The notes: generated by a model from the letters alone, not told the origin. DNA of 64,000 bases from DASUKM01 sp036278735 (GCA_036278735.1 DASUKM010000037.1:32113-96112), one strand, 5' to 3'. Counted from the first letter of the stretch, positions 16,106 to 25,359 are shown. Program-made: numbers and translations.

Positions 16106-18640
16106 ATGACCGCACCGCGCCGATTCCTCCTCCTCGCCGTCGCCGTCGCGTGCCTCGCCGCGCCGGCGCTCGCACAGACTACCGACACCCCTCAGGCCGA
16201 CAAGACACCCGAAAAGCTCCCGAGCATCGCCGACAAGACGAAGGGCATGGAGCAGATCGACGGCTTCATGCCGCTCTACTGGCAGGCGCGCACCGGGAAG
16301 CTGTTCATGGAGATCGGCCGCTGGCACCAGGAGATTCTGTACCTCGTGTCGCTGCCCGGCGGCCTCGGATCCAACCCTGTCGGCCTCGACCGCAACCAGT
16401 ACGGCGACACTGCCATCGTCACGTTCGAGCGCGTCGGCCCGAAGGTCCTGATGATGCAGCCGAATTATCAGTACCGCGCGATCAGCAGCAACCAGGCGGA
16501 ACGCCAGGCGGTGGCCGACTCGTTCGCGAAGTCCGTGCTCTGGGGCTTCAAGGTGGAGGCGGAGGACGGCGACCGCGTGCTCGTCGACGCGACCAGCTTC
16601 TTCATGCGCGACGCCCACGACGTCGTCGGCAAGCTGCGGCAGACCAAGCAGGGCACCTACAAGCTCGACGACAGCCGCAGCGCGCTCTACATGGCGCGCA
16701 CGAAGGGCTTCCCGAAAAATACGGAGGTCGAGACGACGCTGACGTTCACGACCGATCAGGATCCGGGCCGCTACATCCGCCAGACCACGCCGGATCCGAA
16801 GGCGGTGACGCTGCGGGAACATCATTCGTTCGTCGAGCTGCCGGACGGCCATTACACGCCGCGCAGGCTCGACCCGCGCGCCCCGTCGTTCGGGATCGAG
16901 TTCTACGACTATGCGACGCCGATCAACGAGCCTGTCGAGAAGCGGTGGATCGTCCGGCACCGTCTGGAGAAGAAGGACCCGAACGCCGCCGTGTCGGACG
17001 TCGTGAAGCCGATCGTCTATTACGTCGACAACGGCGCCCCGGAGGTGGTTCGCAACGCGCTCGTCGAAGGGGCCTCGTGGTGGGCCGAGGCGTTCGAAGC
17101 CGCCGGCTTCCACAACGCGTTCCAGGTGAAGGTGCTGCCGGCCGATGCCGACCCGATGGACGTGCGCTACAACATGATCAACTGGGTCGACCGCGCCACG
17201 CGCGGCTGGTCGTACGGCGGCGCCGTCGTGGATCCGCGCACCGGCGAAGTGATCAAGGGCAACGTGACGCTCGGATCGCTGCGCGTGCGCCAGGACTACA
17301 CAATCGGCTCGGGCCTGATCCCGCAATTCGCGGAAGGAGACGACAACCCGCTGACGTGCATCGCGGGGCTCGGGCCGGATCCGGAGGAACTGGCCGCGCT
17401 CGCCCCCAATGGCGACGTGATGGCGATGGCGCTCGCGCGCATCCGCCAGCTCGCCGCGCACGAAACCGGCCACACGCTCGGCTTCGCGCACAACTTTGCG
17501 GCCAGCAGCTACGGCCAGGGCGCGTCGGTGATGGACTATCCTTCGCCGCAGGTCGGCATCATCGACGGCAAGCTGGATCTGTCGCACGCGTACGCGAGCG
17601 GCATCGGCGACTTCGACAAGTTCGCCGTCAAATATGCCTACACCGAGTTCCCGTCGGGCACCGATGAAGCGAAGGGGCTGGAGCAGATCCTGGAGGACGG
17701 CGTCGCGCACGGCATGCTCTACATCACCGACGAAGACGCGCGGCCGGCCAGCGCGGCGCATCCGCTCGCGAGTCTGTGGGACGACCCCGGCACCGATCCG
17801 GTCAAGTCGCTGAAGCACGAGATGGAGGTCCGGAAGATCGCGCTCGACGACTTCGGGCTCACGAGCATTCCCGTGGGGACGCCGCTGTCGCAGCTCGAAC
17901 TGAAGCTGCTGCCGCTGTACCTGCATCACCGGTATCAGCTTTTCGCGACCGCGAAGTCGCTCGGCGGCGCGTATTTCACGTATGCCGTCCGAACCGCCAG
18001 CGGCCCCAATCCCTCGCGCGTCGTCGCGGCGGTTCCGGCCGCGGCGCAAAAGGCCGCGCTCGACGCCATTCTCGACACGATCGGCGTCGACGCGCTGCGC
18101 ATTCCGACCCGCATCCTCGATCTGATTCCGCCGACCGCCGCAGGATATGGCGGCGGCACGGCCGAGCCGTTCGGCAAGCGCACCGACCGCCTGTTCGATC
18201 CGATCAGCGCCGCCACGACGGATGCCGATCTCGCCATCTCGCTGCTGCTGGAGCCGACCCGCGCCGCGCGCACGATCGAGCAGCACGGGCGCACCCCGGC
18301 CAGCCCCGGCTTTGGCGACGTGGTCAACGCGCTGCTGGATCGAACCTGGGGCGCCCCGCGTCCGGCCGATGGCTACGGACAGACGATTCAGGACGCCGTC
18401 CAGACGCTCGCGATCACGCGCCTGATGGAGCTCGCCTCGGATGCCGACGCGTCGCCGGACGTGCGCGCGTACGCGTCAGCCGGGTTGCGCCGCGTCAAGA
18501 CGATGACGTCGCGGCTGACCTCGGCGCACGCGATGGAAACGAAGGACAACATCACGCGCTTCCTCGCGCGTCCGGCCGAGACGTTCAAGAAGACGACGCC
18601 GCTGGCGGCGCCGGCGGGTGAACCGATCGGTGGCATGTAG
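16106..18640 (+). CDS. Exported zinc-dependent metalloprotease (DUF5117/DUF4953 type)
   Basis: 844 residues with a signal peptide ending near ALAQ. It belongs to the large bacterial zincin family with DUF5117-like N-terminal, DUF5118-like and DUF4953-like parts. The extended zinc motif HETGHTLGFAHNF (near residue 450: HExxHxxGxxH) gives three His ligands and the catalytic Glu, as in metzincins; a downstream Met in SVMDYPSP fits the Met-turn. It probably degrades proteins in the periplasm or outside. AGGA lies seven bases before the ATG, and a TATAAT is present at 16063. It stands alone between two repeat elements; its TAG stop is the first TAG of the 29-bp array at 18638. Confidence 0.9.
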   Translation: MTAPRRFLLLAVAVACLAAPALAQTTDTPQADKTPEKLPSIADKTKGMEQIDGFMPLYWQARTGKLFMEIGRWHQEILYLVSLPGGLGSNPVGLDRNQYGDTAIVTFERVGPKVLMMQPNYQYRAISSNQAERQAVADSFAKSVLWGFKVEAEDGDRVLVDATSFFMRDAHDVVGKLRQTKQGTYKLDDSRSALYMARTKGFPKNTEVETTLTFTTDQDPGRYIRQTTPDPKAVTLREHHSFVELPDGHYTPRRLDPRAPSFGIEFYDYATPINEPVEKRWIVRHRLEKKDPNAAVSDVVKPIVYYVDNGAPEVVRNALVEGASWWAEAFEAAGFHNAFQVKVLPADADPMDVRYNMINWVDRATRGWSYGGAVVDPRTGEVIKGNVTLGSLRVRQDYTIGSGLIPQFAEGDDNPLTCIAGLGPDPEELAALAPNGDVMAMALARIRQLAAHETGHTLGFAHNFAASSYGQGASVMDYPSPQVGIIDGKLDLSHAYASGIGDFDKFAVKYAYTEFPSGTDEAKGLEQILEDGVAHGMLYITDEDARPASAAHPLASLWDDPGTDPVKSLKHEMEVRKIALDDFGLTSIPVGTPLSQLELKLLPLYLHHRYQLFATAKSLGGAYFTYAVRTASGPNPSRVVAAVPAAAQKAALDAILDTIGVDALRIPTRILDLIPPTAAGYGGGTAEPFGKRTDRLFDPISAATTDADLAISLLLEPTRAARTIEQHGRTPASPGFGDVVNALLDRTWGAPRPADGYGQTIQDAVQTLAITRLMELASDADASPDVRAYASAGLRRVKTMTSRLTSAHAMETKDNITRFLARPAETFKKTTPLAAPAGEPIGGM

Positions 18641-18924
18641 GGCGGGTTCAACCCGCCGCGCCGTAGGCGGGTCTTTAGACCCACCGCGCCGTAGGGCGGG
18701 TCTTCAGACCCACCGCGCCGTAGGGCGGGTCTTTAGACCCACGGCGCCGTAGGGCGGGTCTTTAGACCCGCCGCGTCGTAGGGCGGGTCTTTAGACCCGC
18801 CGCGCCGTAGGGCGGGTCTTCAGACCCGCCGCGCCGTAGGGCGGGTCTTTAGACCCACCGCGCCGTAGGGCGGGGTCTTTAGACCCGCCGCGTCGTAGGG
18901 CGGGTCTTCAGACCCGCCAAGGAT
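18638..18924 (+). repeat. Tandem array of about ten 29-bp palindromic units
   Basis: The unit starts GTAGGGCGGGTCTTTAGACC and ends CGCCGCGCC. It contains the dyad GGCGGGTCT-TT-AGACCCGCC. About ten copies follow one another with no spacers. The first is shorter (GGGTTCAACCC) and several vary TTT/TTC in the loop or lose one arm base. The first TAG is the stop codon of the metalloprotease. The array fills the gap before the RsbR gene. Each unit would form a hairpin in RNA. It is not a CRISPR because unique spacers are lacking. Confidence 0.95.
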
Positions 18925-18986
18925 GAGTTGGTCCCCGCCGTCGATCACACCTGCCGGTGTATAGTGACCCTCTTGGGGGAGCGAGG

Positions 18987-19892
18987 ATGGCGCCGACCAA
19001 CGACAAGACACGACTTCCAGAGATCATCAGACGGCACGAGCAGGACATTCTGGCCGACTGGGTGTCGCTGCAGCTCGCGAGCGCGCTGACGCGACGCGAC
19101 CTGATGAACGAGTCGGAGCTGCGGCGCCAGTCGCACGATTTCCTGTCGGCGTTCGTCACGGCCGCCGAAGCGGGGCTCGGAAACGTGCACGCGCCAAGCT
19201 GGGCTTCGGTCCGCGAGCTGCTCGCGTCCGTCTCGCGTTCGCGCGCGCTGCAGGGGTTCACGCCGAGGGAGACCGCGCTGTTCGTGCTCTCGCTCAAGCA
19301 GCCGCTGTTCAGCCGGCTGCGTCAGTCGCTGACCGACGCCGGCGCGCTCGCGTCGGAAATCTGGCTCGCGACCGAGGCGATCGACGAACTGGCGCTCTTC
19401 ACGACGGACACGTATCAGAAGGCGCGCGAAGAGGTCATCAACCGTCAGCAGCACGAGCTGCTCGAGCTGTCGACGCCGGTCGTCACGCTGTGGGACGGGA
19501 TCCTCGCGCTCCCGCTCATCGGGACGCTCGACAGTGCGCGCACGCAGGTCGTCATGGAGAGCCTGCTCGAGCGCATCGTCCAGAGCGGGTCGATGATCGC
19601 CATCCTCGACATCACCGGCGTCCCGACGGTCGATACGCTGGTCGCGCAGCACCTGCTCAAGACGGTGGCCGCCGCGCGCCTGATGGGGGCCGACTGCATC
19701 ATCAGCGGCATCCGGCCGCAGATCGCGCAGACGATCGTGCACCTCGGCGTCGACCTCAACTCCGTGACGACGAAGGCGACGCTCGCCGACGCCTTCAAGG
19801 TGGCGCTCAAGCGCGTTGGCCTCGCGGTGACGCGCGTCAACGGCGCGGCTCAACCGAGGAACGACGCGCCGGCGGCGCCGCCCGGAACGTAG
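18987..19892 (+). CDS. rsbR: RsbR-like stressosome protein (sensor domain plus STAS)
   Basis: 301 residues from the ATG at 18987 (GGGGGAG upstream). The N-terminal all-helical RsbRD-like domain (about 1-150) differs from the non-haem globin of Bacillus RsbRA. The linker has the conserved HELLELSTPVVTLWDGILALPLIG, including the Thr that RsbT phosphorylates in relatives. A STAS domain (about 185-285) carries DITGVPTVDT, the second phosphorylation region. In known stressosomes RsbR and RsbS build a shell that holds RsbT until stress. First gene of a six-gene operon running to 25194 with overlapping junctions; the 29-bp array lies upstream. The stimulus cannot be told from the N-terminal domain. 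Confidence 0.9.
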   Translation: MAPTNDKTRLPEIIRRHEQDILADWVSLQLASALTRRDLMNESELRRQSHDFLSAFVTAAEAGLGNVHAPSWASVRELLASVSRSRALQGFTPRETALFVLSLKQPLFSRLRQSLTDAGALASEIWLATEAIDELALFTTDTYQKAREEVINRQQHELLELSTPVVTLWDGILALPLIGTLDSARTQVVMESLLERIVQSGSMIAILDITGVPTVDTLVAQHLLKTVAAARLMGADCIISGIRPQIAQTIVHLGVDLNSVTTKATLADAFKVALKRVGLAVTRVNGAAQPRNDAPAAPPGT

Positions 19893-19895
19893 CGC

Positions 19896-20288
19896 ATGGA
19901 GCGCATCCCCATTCTGAAGATGGGCGGGTGCCTGCTGGTGTCCATCCAGGTCGACATGCACGACCAGCTCGCGCTGCAGCTCCAGGACGACCTGACGACC
20001 CGCATCGCCGACACCGGCGCGCGCGGCGTCCTGATCGACATCTCGGCCCTCGACGTCGTCGACTCGTTCATCGGCCGGGTGCTCGGCAACATCGCCGCGA
20101 TGTCGCGCGTGCTCGACGCCCGGACGGTCGTGGTCGGCATGCGGCCGGCGGTGGCGATCACGCTCGTCGAGCTCGGCGTCTCGTTGGCCGGCGTGAGGAC
20201 GGCGCTCGACGTGGAACGCGGGTTCCAGCTCCTCGCCTCGTCGATCGAGGCCTCCGCGCGAGAAGACGACGGTGACGCTGTCCGTTGA
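19896..20288 (+). CDS. rsbS: RsbS-like STAS scaffold protein
   Basis: 130 residues made almost only of a STAS domain: IPILKMGGCLLVSIQVDMHD at the start, then IDISALDVVDSFIGR, which contains the Ser that RsbT phosphorylates in Bacillus RsbS. It starts three bases after rsbR and overlaps rsbT by 17 nt, so the three are translated together. Expected role: minor shell component of the stressosome that sequesters RsbT until phosphorylated. Gene order R-S-T is the same as in the classical module. Confidence 0.92.
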   Translation: MERIPILKMGGCLLVSIQVDMHDQLALQLQDDLTTRIADTGARGVLIDISALDVVDSFIGRVLGNIAAMSRVLDARTVVVGMRPAVAITLVELGVSLAGVRTALDVERGFQLLASSIEASAREDDGDAVR

Positions 20289-20673
20289 AACATTGCCGCT
20301 GACCGCTCCGAACCACGTCGTCCTCGTCCGCCAGGCGGTCCGGCAGCGGGCGGTCGATATCGGCCTCAGCCTCGTCGACCAGACGAAGATCGTGACGGCG
20401 GCGAGCGAACTCGGCCGCAATACGCTTCAGCATGGCGGCGGCGGACAGATGATCCTCGAGGTGATCGCCGACGGCGGGCGCAAGGGCATCCGGCTGTCGT
20501 TCGAGGACGAGGGTCCTGGAATTGCAGACATCACGCTCGCCATGAAAGACGGTTATTCGACGGGCGGGGGTCTCGGCCTCGGATTATCGGGCGCGAAGCG
20601 GCTCTCGAACGAATTTTCCGTCGCGTCGACGCCCGGGAGGGGCACGCGCGTCGTCATCACGCGATGGAAGTAG
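20272..20673 (+). CDS. rsbT: RsbT-like serine/threonine kinase (switch protein)
   Basis: 133 residues, a single GHKL ATPase domain. N box ELGRNTLQHGGGG, G1 box DEGPGI and G2 box GGLGLGLSGAKRL are intact, as expected for an active kinase of RsbR and RsbS. The GTG start lies inside rsbS (17-nt overlap). The gene overlaps the next one (start 20664) by 10 nt. In Bacillus, released RsbT activates the phosphatase RsbU. No RsbU is here; the next two proteins each carry another RsbT-like ATPase domain, so the partner is probably one of them (inference). Confidence 0.92.
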   Translation: MTLSVETLPLTAPNHVVLVRQAVRQRAVDIGLSLVDQTKIVTAASELGRNTLQHGGGGQMILEVIADGGRKGIRLSFEDEGPGIADITLAMKDGYSTGGGLGLGLSGAKRLSNEFSVASTPGRGTRVVITRWK

Positions 20674-21674
20674 CGGCGAGTCACCGGCAGATCCTCGTCG
20701 CGGAACAGAGCCAGGTGTCGTCCGCGCGGTTTGCGGCGCGCGACGCGGCGGAAGCGGCCGGGTTCGGCGAAACGGACGCCTATCGTGCGGGCATCGTCGC
20801 GACCGAGCTGGCGACGAATCTCGTCCGTCATGCGAGCGGCGGCGAAGTGCTCGTCCGCTGCGCGCGGCGCGTGGCGCCTGGCGAGATCGAGATCATCTCG
20901 ATCGACCGCGGACCCGGTGTCGCGGACGTCTCGCAGAGTCTGACGGACGGCCACTCGACGGGCGGAACGTCGGGCACAGGGCTCGGGGCGGTGCGGCGGC
21001 TCTCGGACGGCTTCGACATCTATTCCGAGCCTGGCCGCGGCACGGCCGTTCTATCGAGGCTGCGTGCGGATCGCGCGACGTCTGCTCCGCGCGGCATGCA
21101 CATCGCCGGCGTGTCGGTCGCCAAGTCCGGGGAAGAGGTCTGCGGCGACGCCTGGCAGACGGCATCGCACCCCGACGGCGTGCTGATTGCCGTCATCGAC
21201 GGCCTCGGGCACGGGCTGTTCGCGCACGAAGCGGCGGTCGCGGCGATCGCGGCCATCGACGTGCGCCGCGACGGCGGCGTCGCGGAACGGCTGCAGGAGA
21301 TCCACGAGGGGCTGCGCGCCACGCGCGGCGCGGCCGGGGCGGTGGCGGACATACGACCGCGGCAGGGCATCGTGAACTTCGCCGGCATCGGCAACATTTC
21401 GGGCACGCTGTTCGGCGCGCGCGGCCAGCGCCACGTCGTGTCGCTGAACGGCACGCTGGGGCACGAGGCGCGGCAGTTTCGTGAGTACTCGTATCCCTGG
21501 GAACCGACGGATGTCGTGGTGCTCTACTCAGACGGCCTCACGTCGCACTGGACGCTCGACGATCGGCGCGGGCTCCGCCAGCACGATCCGGCGCTGGTCG
21601 CGGCGGTGCTCTATCGCGACTTCAGCCGCCAGCGCGACGACGTAACGGTGGTGGTGGGCAAGGAGACCGCATGA
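20664..21674 (+). CDS. RsbT/RsbW-like ATPase fused to SpoIIE/RsbX-like PP2C phosphatase
   Basis: 336 residues. Residues about 1-135 are a second GHKL anti-sigma-type ATPase (N box ELATNLVRHASGG, G1 DRGPGV, G2 TSGTGLGAVRRL). Residues about 145-335 are a PP2C/SpoIIE-like phosphatase with the metal Asp motifs CGDAW, IDGLGHG and YSDGLT. RsbX, the phosphatase that resets stressosomes by removing phosphates from RsbR and RsbS, has the same PP2C fold; fusion to an ATPase domain could combine kinase and reset functions or dock the phosphatase on the complex. It overlaps rsbT by 10 nt upstream and the histidine kinase by 4 nt (ATGA) downstream. The domain calls are firm; the reset role is inferred. 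Confidence 0.88.
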   Translation: MEVAASHRQILVAEQSQVSSARFAARDAAEAAGFGETDAYRAGIVATELATNLVRHASGGEVLVRCARRVAPGEIEIISIDRGPGVADVSQSLTDGHSTGGTSGTGLGAVRRLSDGFDIYSEPGRGTAVLSRLRADRATSAPRGMHIAGVSVAKSGEEVCGDAWQTASHPDGVLIAVIDGLGHGLFAHEAAVAAIAAIDVRRDGGVAERLQEIHEGLRATRGAAGAVADIRPRQGIVNFAGIGNISGTLFGARGQRHVVSLNGTLGHEARQFREYSYPWEPTDVVVLYSDGLTSHWTLDDRRGLRQHDPALVAAVLYRDFSRQRDDVTVVVGKETA

Positions 21675-23767
21675 GCGAGCGGCTGCTGTCGGTTTCGCTC
21701 CGGCGCGAGCACGACGTCGTCGCGGCGCGCCGCCGCGCGCGGCAGGTCGCGGCCGCGCTCGGCTTCGACGTCCACGAACAGACGCGCATCGCCACGGCGG
21801 TCTCGGAGCTGGCGCGCAACGCGGTCCAGTACGCCGGAGGGGGCACCGTCGAGTACTCCCTCGAAGGGGCGCTCGCGCCGCAGCTCCTGACGATCGCGAT
21901 CGCCGACGCGGGCGGTGGCATTTCGAACGTCGACGCCGTGCTGTCGGGACGCTACCGATCCTCCACGGGGATGGGGGTGGGCGTCGTCGGCGCACGACGG
22001 CTCATGGACGCCTTCGACCTCCGGTCCGGCCCCGACGGCACCCGCGTCGTCATCAAGAAGATTCTGCCGCCGCGCGCGCCCTTCGTGAAGCCCGCGCAGC
22101 TCAGCGCGATCGCGCAGACGCTCCTGTCCGAACCGGCCGCCGGGCCGATCGACGAAGTGCAGCAGCAGAACCGCGAGCTCGTCGCGACGCTCGAGGCGCT
22201 CCAGCAGCGGCAGGAGGAGCTGGAGCGGGTCAACCGGGAGCTCGAAGACACCAACCGGGGCGTCGTCGCGCTGTACGCCGAGCTGGAGGAGCGGGCCGAT
22301 CATCTCCGGCGGGCCGACGACCTCAAAACGCGCTTCCTGTCGAATATGACGCACGAGTTCCGGACGCCCGTGAACTCGATCCTCGCGCTCACGAACCTCC
22401 TCGCCGACAGGCTCGGCGCGACGTCGGACCAGAAGGACGAGCTGTTCTACATCCGCAAGTCCGCGCAGCAGCTCGCCGACATCGTCGACGACCTGCTCGA
22501 TATCGCGAAGGTCGAAGCCGGCAAGATCGAGGTCAGGCCCGCACCGTTCGAGGTCGCGGCGCTGTTCGGCGCGCTGCGCGGGATGCTCCGTCCGCTGCTT
22601 GCGACCTCGTCGCTTTCGCTCGTGTTCGAGGAACCAGAGGACCTGCCGCCAATTCTCTCCGACGAGAGCAAGCTCTCGCAGATTCTCCGCAACTTCATCT
22701 CGAATGCGTTGAAGTACACCGAGCGGGGCGAGGTGCGCGTGTCGGCCCGGCTCACGCCCGAGCGCGACTACGTCGAGTTCGCGGTGGCGGACACCGGCAT
22801 CGGCATTCCGGAAGCGGACCTCACGCGCGTGTTCGACGAGTTCGTGCAGATTGAGAATCCGCTGCAGAAGCGCGTGAAGGGGACCGGGCTCGGGCTGCCG
22901 CTCTCGAAGCGGCTCGCCGAATTGCTCGGGGGATCCGTGTGGGTGGTGAGCGAGCACGGCGTGGGATCCACGTTCACCGTGCGGATTCCGCTCGCGTATC
23001 GTTCCGCCAACGCCGGCGTCGGTACCGTCGAGGCGGGGCGTCTCGCCCTCCTCGTCGTGGAAGACGACGACGAGGACCTCCTGCTCTACGAGCGCGCGCT
23101 CTCGGGCACGCGCTTTCAGATCGTGCCCGCCCGCACCGTCGCGGCGGCGGCCGCCGCCGTCGAGATGATGCGGCCCGCCGCGATCATGCTCGACATCCGG
23201 CTGCACGGGCAGGACTCGTGGGAACTGCTCGCACGCCTCAAGCGGGAGCCGCGGACGTCGTCGATCCCGATCGTCGTCGTCTCGACGTACGACGATCGCC
23301 GCAAGGCGCTGGCGCTCGGGGCGGACGCCTGCGCGGTGAAGCCGCTCGACCGCAAGTGGCTGTTGGAGACGCTTGGGTCGCTCGTCCCGTCCGAGGATCC
23401 GCTCCGGGTCCTCACGGTGGACGACGAGGAGACCTGCCGCTATATAGTACGGGAGATGCTGAACGATGCCCGCTACCGGGTGGCCGAGGCCGGCACCGGG
23501 CGCGACGGGCTTCGGCTCGTCCGCGAGCTGCAGCCGGACGTCGTGCTGCTCGACCTGCGGCTGACGGACATGACCGGGTTCGACGTCTGCGATCGGCTGC
23601 GCGAAGATCCCCGGACCGCGCGCGTCCCGGTGATCCTCGTCACCGCGCAGCAGATGTCCGACGACGAGCGGCGGCGCGTCGGGCAGGGCCTGGCGGTGCT
23701 CTCGAAGGCGGAGCTCACGCGCGACGTCCTGCGCGACGCCATCCAGGACGCGGTGGCGCGCCCATGA
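21671..23767 (+). CDS. Hybrid histidine kinase with N-terminal RsbT-like ATPase and two receivers
   Basis: 698 residues. Domains in order: an RsbT-like GHKL domain (about 1-135; ELARNAVQYAGGG, DAGGGI, GMGVGVVGARRL); a coiled coil (about 160-215, LEALQQRQEELERVNRELE); HisKA with phospho-His in FLSNMTHEFRTPVNSIL; HATPase_c (NFISNALKYT, DTGIGI, GTGLGLPLSKRL); receiver 1 (VVEDDDEDL, MLDIRLHG) and receiver 2 (VDDEETC, LLDLRLTDM). There is no transmembrane or classical sensor domain, so input probably comes through the N-terminal domain and the coiled coil from the stressosome. It overlaps both neighbours by 4 nt (ATGA). An RsbT-like domain on a histidine kinase next to an RST module suggests that stress signals are passed on as phosphorelay (inference). 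Confidence 0.9.
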   Translation: MSERLLSVSLRREHDVVAARRRARQVAAALGFDVHEQTRIATAVSELARNAVQYAGGGTVEYSLEGALAPQLLTIAIADAGGGISNVDAVLSGRYRSSTGMGVGVVGARRLMDAFDLRSGPDGTRVVIKKILPPRAPFVKPAQLSAIAQTLLSEPAAGPIDEVQQQNRELVATLEALQQRQEELERVNRELEDTNRGVVALYAELEERADHLRRADDLKTRFLSNMTHEFRTPVNSILALTNLLADRLGATSDQKDELFYIRKSAQQLADIVDDLLDIAKVEAGKIEVRPAPFEVAALFGALRGMLRPLLATSSLSLVFEEPEDLPPILSDESKLSQILRNFISNALKYTERGEVRVSARLTPERDYVEFAVADTGIGIPEADLTRVFDEFVQIENPLQKRVKGTGLGLPLSKRLAELLGGSVWVVSEHGVGSTFTVRIPLAYRSANAGVGTVEAGRLALLVVEDDDEDLLLYERALSGTRFQIVPARTVAAAAAAVEMMRPAAIMLDIRLHGQDSWELLARLKREPRTSSIPIVVVSTYDDRRKALALGADACAVKPLDRKWLLETLGSLVPSEDPLRVLTVDDEETCRYIVREMLNDARYRVAEAGTGRDGLRLVRELQPDVVLLDLRLTDMTGFDVCDRLREDPRTARVPVILVTAQQMSDDERRRVGQGLAVLSKAELTRDVLRDAIQDAVARP

Positions 23768-25194
23768 CGATGGCCGCCGACGTGATCCTCGTCGTCGACG
23801 ACGACGACGCGGCGCGGTTCGTCAAGGTGCAGACGCTTCGGCGCGCCGGTTTCACCGTCTACGAGACGGCCACCGGCACGGAGGGGCTCGCGCTCATCGA
23901 GCGCCAGCGGCCCGTCGTGGTCGTGCTCGACATCAACCTGCCGGACGTCAGCGGCATCGACATCACGCGGCGCCTGCGCGCGGCGGAACAGGGGCCCCCG
24001 ACGCTGCAGATCCTGCAGATGTCCAGCACCGCCGTCCAGACCGCCGACCGCGTGCGCGGCCTCGATCAGGGGGCGGACGTCTACCTGACCGAGCCGGTCG
24101 ACGGCGCGGTGCTCGTCGCGACCGTGCACTCGCTGCTGCGCGTGCGGCGCGCGGAGGAGGCGATGGCCGCGGCGCTCGAGAGCGAGCAACGGGCCCGCGG
24201 CATCGCCGAAGAAGCGAGCCGCATGAAGGACGACTTCCTCGCGACGCTCTCGCACGAGCTGCGGACGCCGCTCAACGCGCTCATGGGGTGGGTGTGGCAG
24301 CTCCAGCACACGCCGCTCAACGAGCAGGCGCGCGCGCGGGCGCTCGAGAGCCTCGATCGCAATGCCCGGGCGCAGGCGCAGTTGATCAACGACCTGCTCG
24401 ACGTCACGCGCATTTCCAAGGGCAAGCTGCACCTGGAAATGCGGGTCGTCGACCTGAAGCAGGTCGTCGAGACGGCGTGCGAGATGATCGGCGACTCGGC
24501 GCGCGCGAAGGGCATCGAGGTCGCGACGGACGCCGCGCCGACCTTCGTCGCCGGCGACGAGGGGCGGCTGCTGCAGATCGCGACCAACCTCCTCACCAAC
24601 GCCGTGCAGTTCACCCCGTCCGGCGGCCGCATCACGGTGAGCGTCGGCGGCGACGACGAGCAGGCGGTGCTGTCGGTGCAGGACACGGGCGCGGGCATCG
24701 ACCCGAAGCTGCTGCCGCACATCTTCGATTCGTTCCGTCAGGGCGAAGGGCACTTGAGCCGCCGGCACGGCGGCCTCGGGCTCGGCCTCGCCGTCGTCCG
24801 GCAGCTCGTCGAGTTGCACGGCGGGACGACGGAGGTGCAGAGCGAGGGGACGGGCCGCGGCGCGACCTTCATTGTCCGGCTGCCGCGCGAAACCGTGCTG
24901 CCCGCAGGCGCCAGCGATGCGCCGCTGCTCGCCGATCTCGGCATTCTCGTCGTCGCCGATCCCGAGATGGATGTCGAGGCGTTGAAAGAGTCGCTCGAAG
25001 CCTCCGGCGCGCGCGTCGCCGTCGCGCCGCCGCAGGCCCCCGCACCCGATTCGGACGTCGTCCTCAGGCGGTCCGAAGGGGAGCTGACGATGCAACTGGC
25101 CGCTGTCTCGCCAGCCGAGGCGTTGCCGGAGTCCATCGAGCCCGCCGATCTCGTCCGCCGCATCGCCAGGCTGGTGGCGCAGGGGTCGGTGTAG
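23764..25194 (+). CDS. Receiver-histidine kinase hybrid with degenerate C-terminal receiver-like tail
   Basis: 476 residues starting at the ATG that overlaps the previous stop. The N-terminal receiver (ILVVDDDDAARF, phospho-Asp in VLDINLPDVSG, about 1-125) is followed by HisKA (FLATLSHELRTPLNALMGW) and HATPase_c (NLLTNAVQFTPSGG, DTGAGI, GGLGLGLAVVRQL). The last 100 residues (ILVVADPEMDVEALKESLEA..) start like a receiver but lack the central phospho-Asp segment, so they look degenerate. It is the last gene of the stressosome operon. No DNA-binding or GGDEF output exists here, so the final output lies elsewhere. It may receive phosphate from a receiver of the preceding kinase through its own N-terminal receiver (inference). 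Confidence 0.9.
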   Translation: MTMAADVILVVDDDDAARFVKVQTLRRAGFTVYETATGTEGLALIERQRPVVVVLDINLPDVSGIDITRRLRAAEQGPPTLQILQMSSTAVQTADRVRGLDQGADVYLTEPVDGAVLVATVHSLLRVRRAEEAMAAALESEQRARGIAEEASRMKDDFLATLSHELRTPLNALMGWVWQLQHTPLNEQARARALESLDRNARAQAQLINDLLDVTRISKGKLHLEMRVVDLKQVVETACEMIGDSARAKGIEVATDAAPTFVAGDEGRLLQIATNLLTNAVQFTPSGGRITVSVGGDDEQAVLSVQDTGAGIDPKLLPHIFDSFRQGEGHLSRRHGGLGLGLAVVRQLVELHGGTTEVQSEGTGRGATFIVRLPRETVLPAGASDAPLLADLGILVVADPEMDVEALKESLEASGARVAVAPPQAPAPDSDVVLRRSEGELTMQLAAVSPAEALPESIEPADLVRRIARLVAQGSV

Positions 25195-25359
25195 GGGTGG
25201 TCGATTCGGGGGCGCCCCGACCACTTCACTCGAAAATCTCCACAACACGCAACAACGATCGCGAGTTAGCTGAACCGTCGGCAGTACTCGCGATCTGCCC
25301 CTTGGCGCGCAGGAGGCCGGTGGCGTGCGCGGCGGAGCCAAGTCAAAAACGGACGTCGA

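Noticed and set aside
18638..18924. Possible CRISPR array
   Set aside because: The 29-bp units are directly joined and contain no unique spacers, and no cas gene is nearby; this is a tandem palindrome array.
20664..21674. RsbW/sigma-B anti-sigma system
   Set aside because: The protein is an ATPase fused to a PP2C phosphatase, and no sigma factor or RsbV is in the operon.
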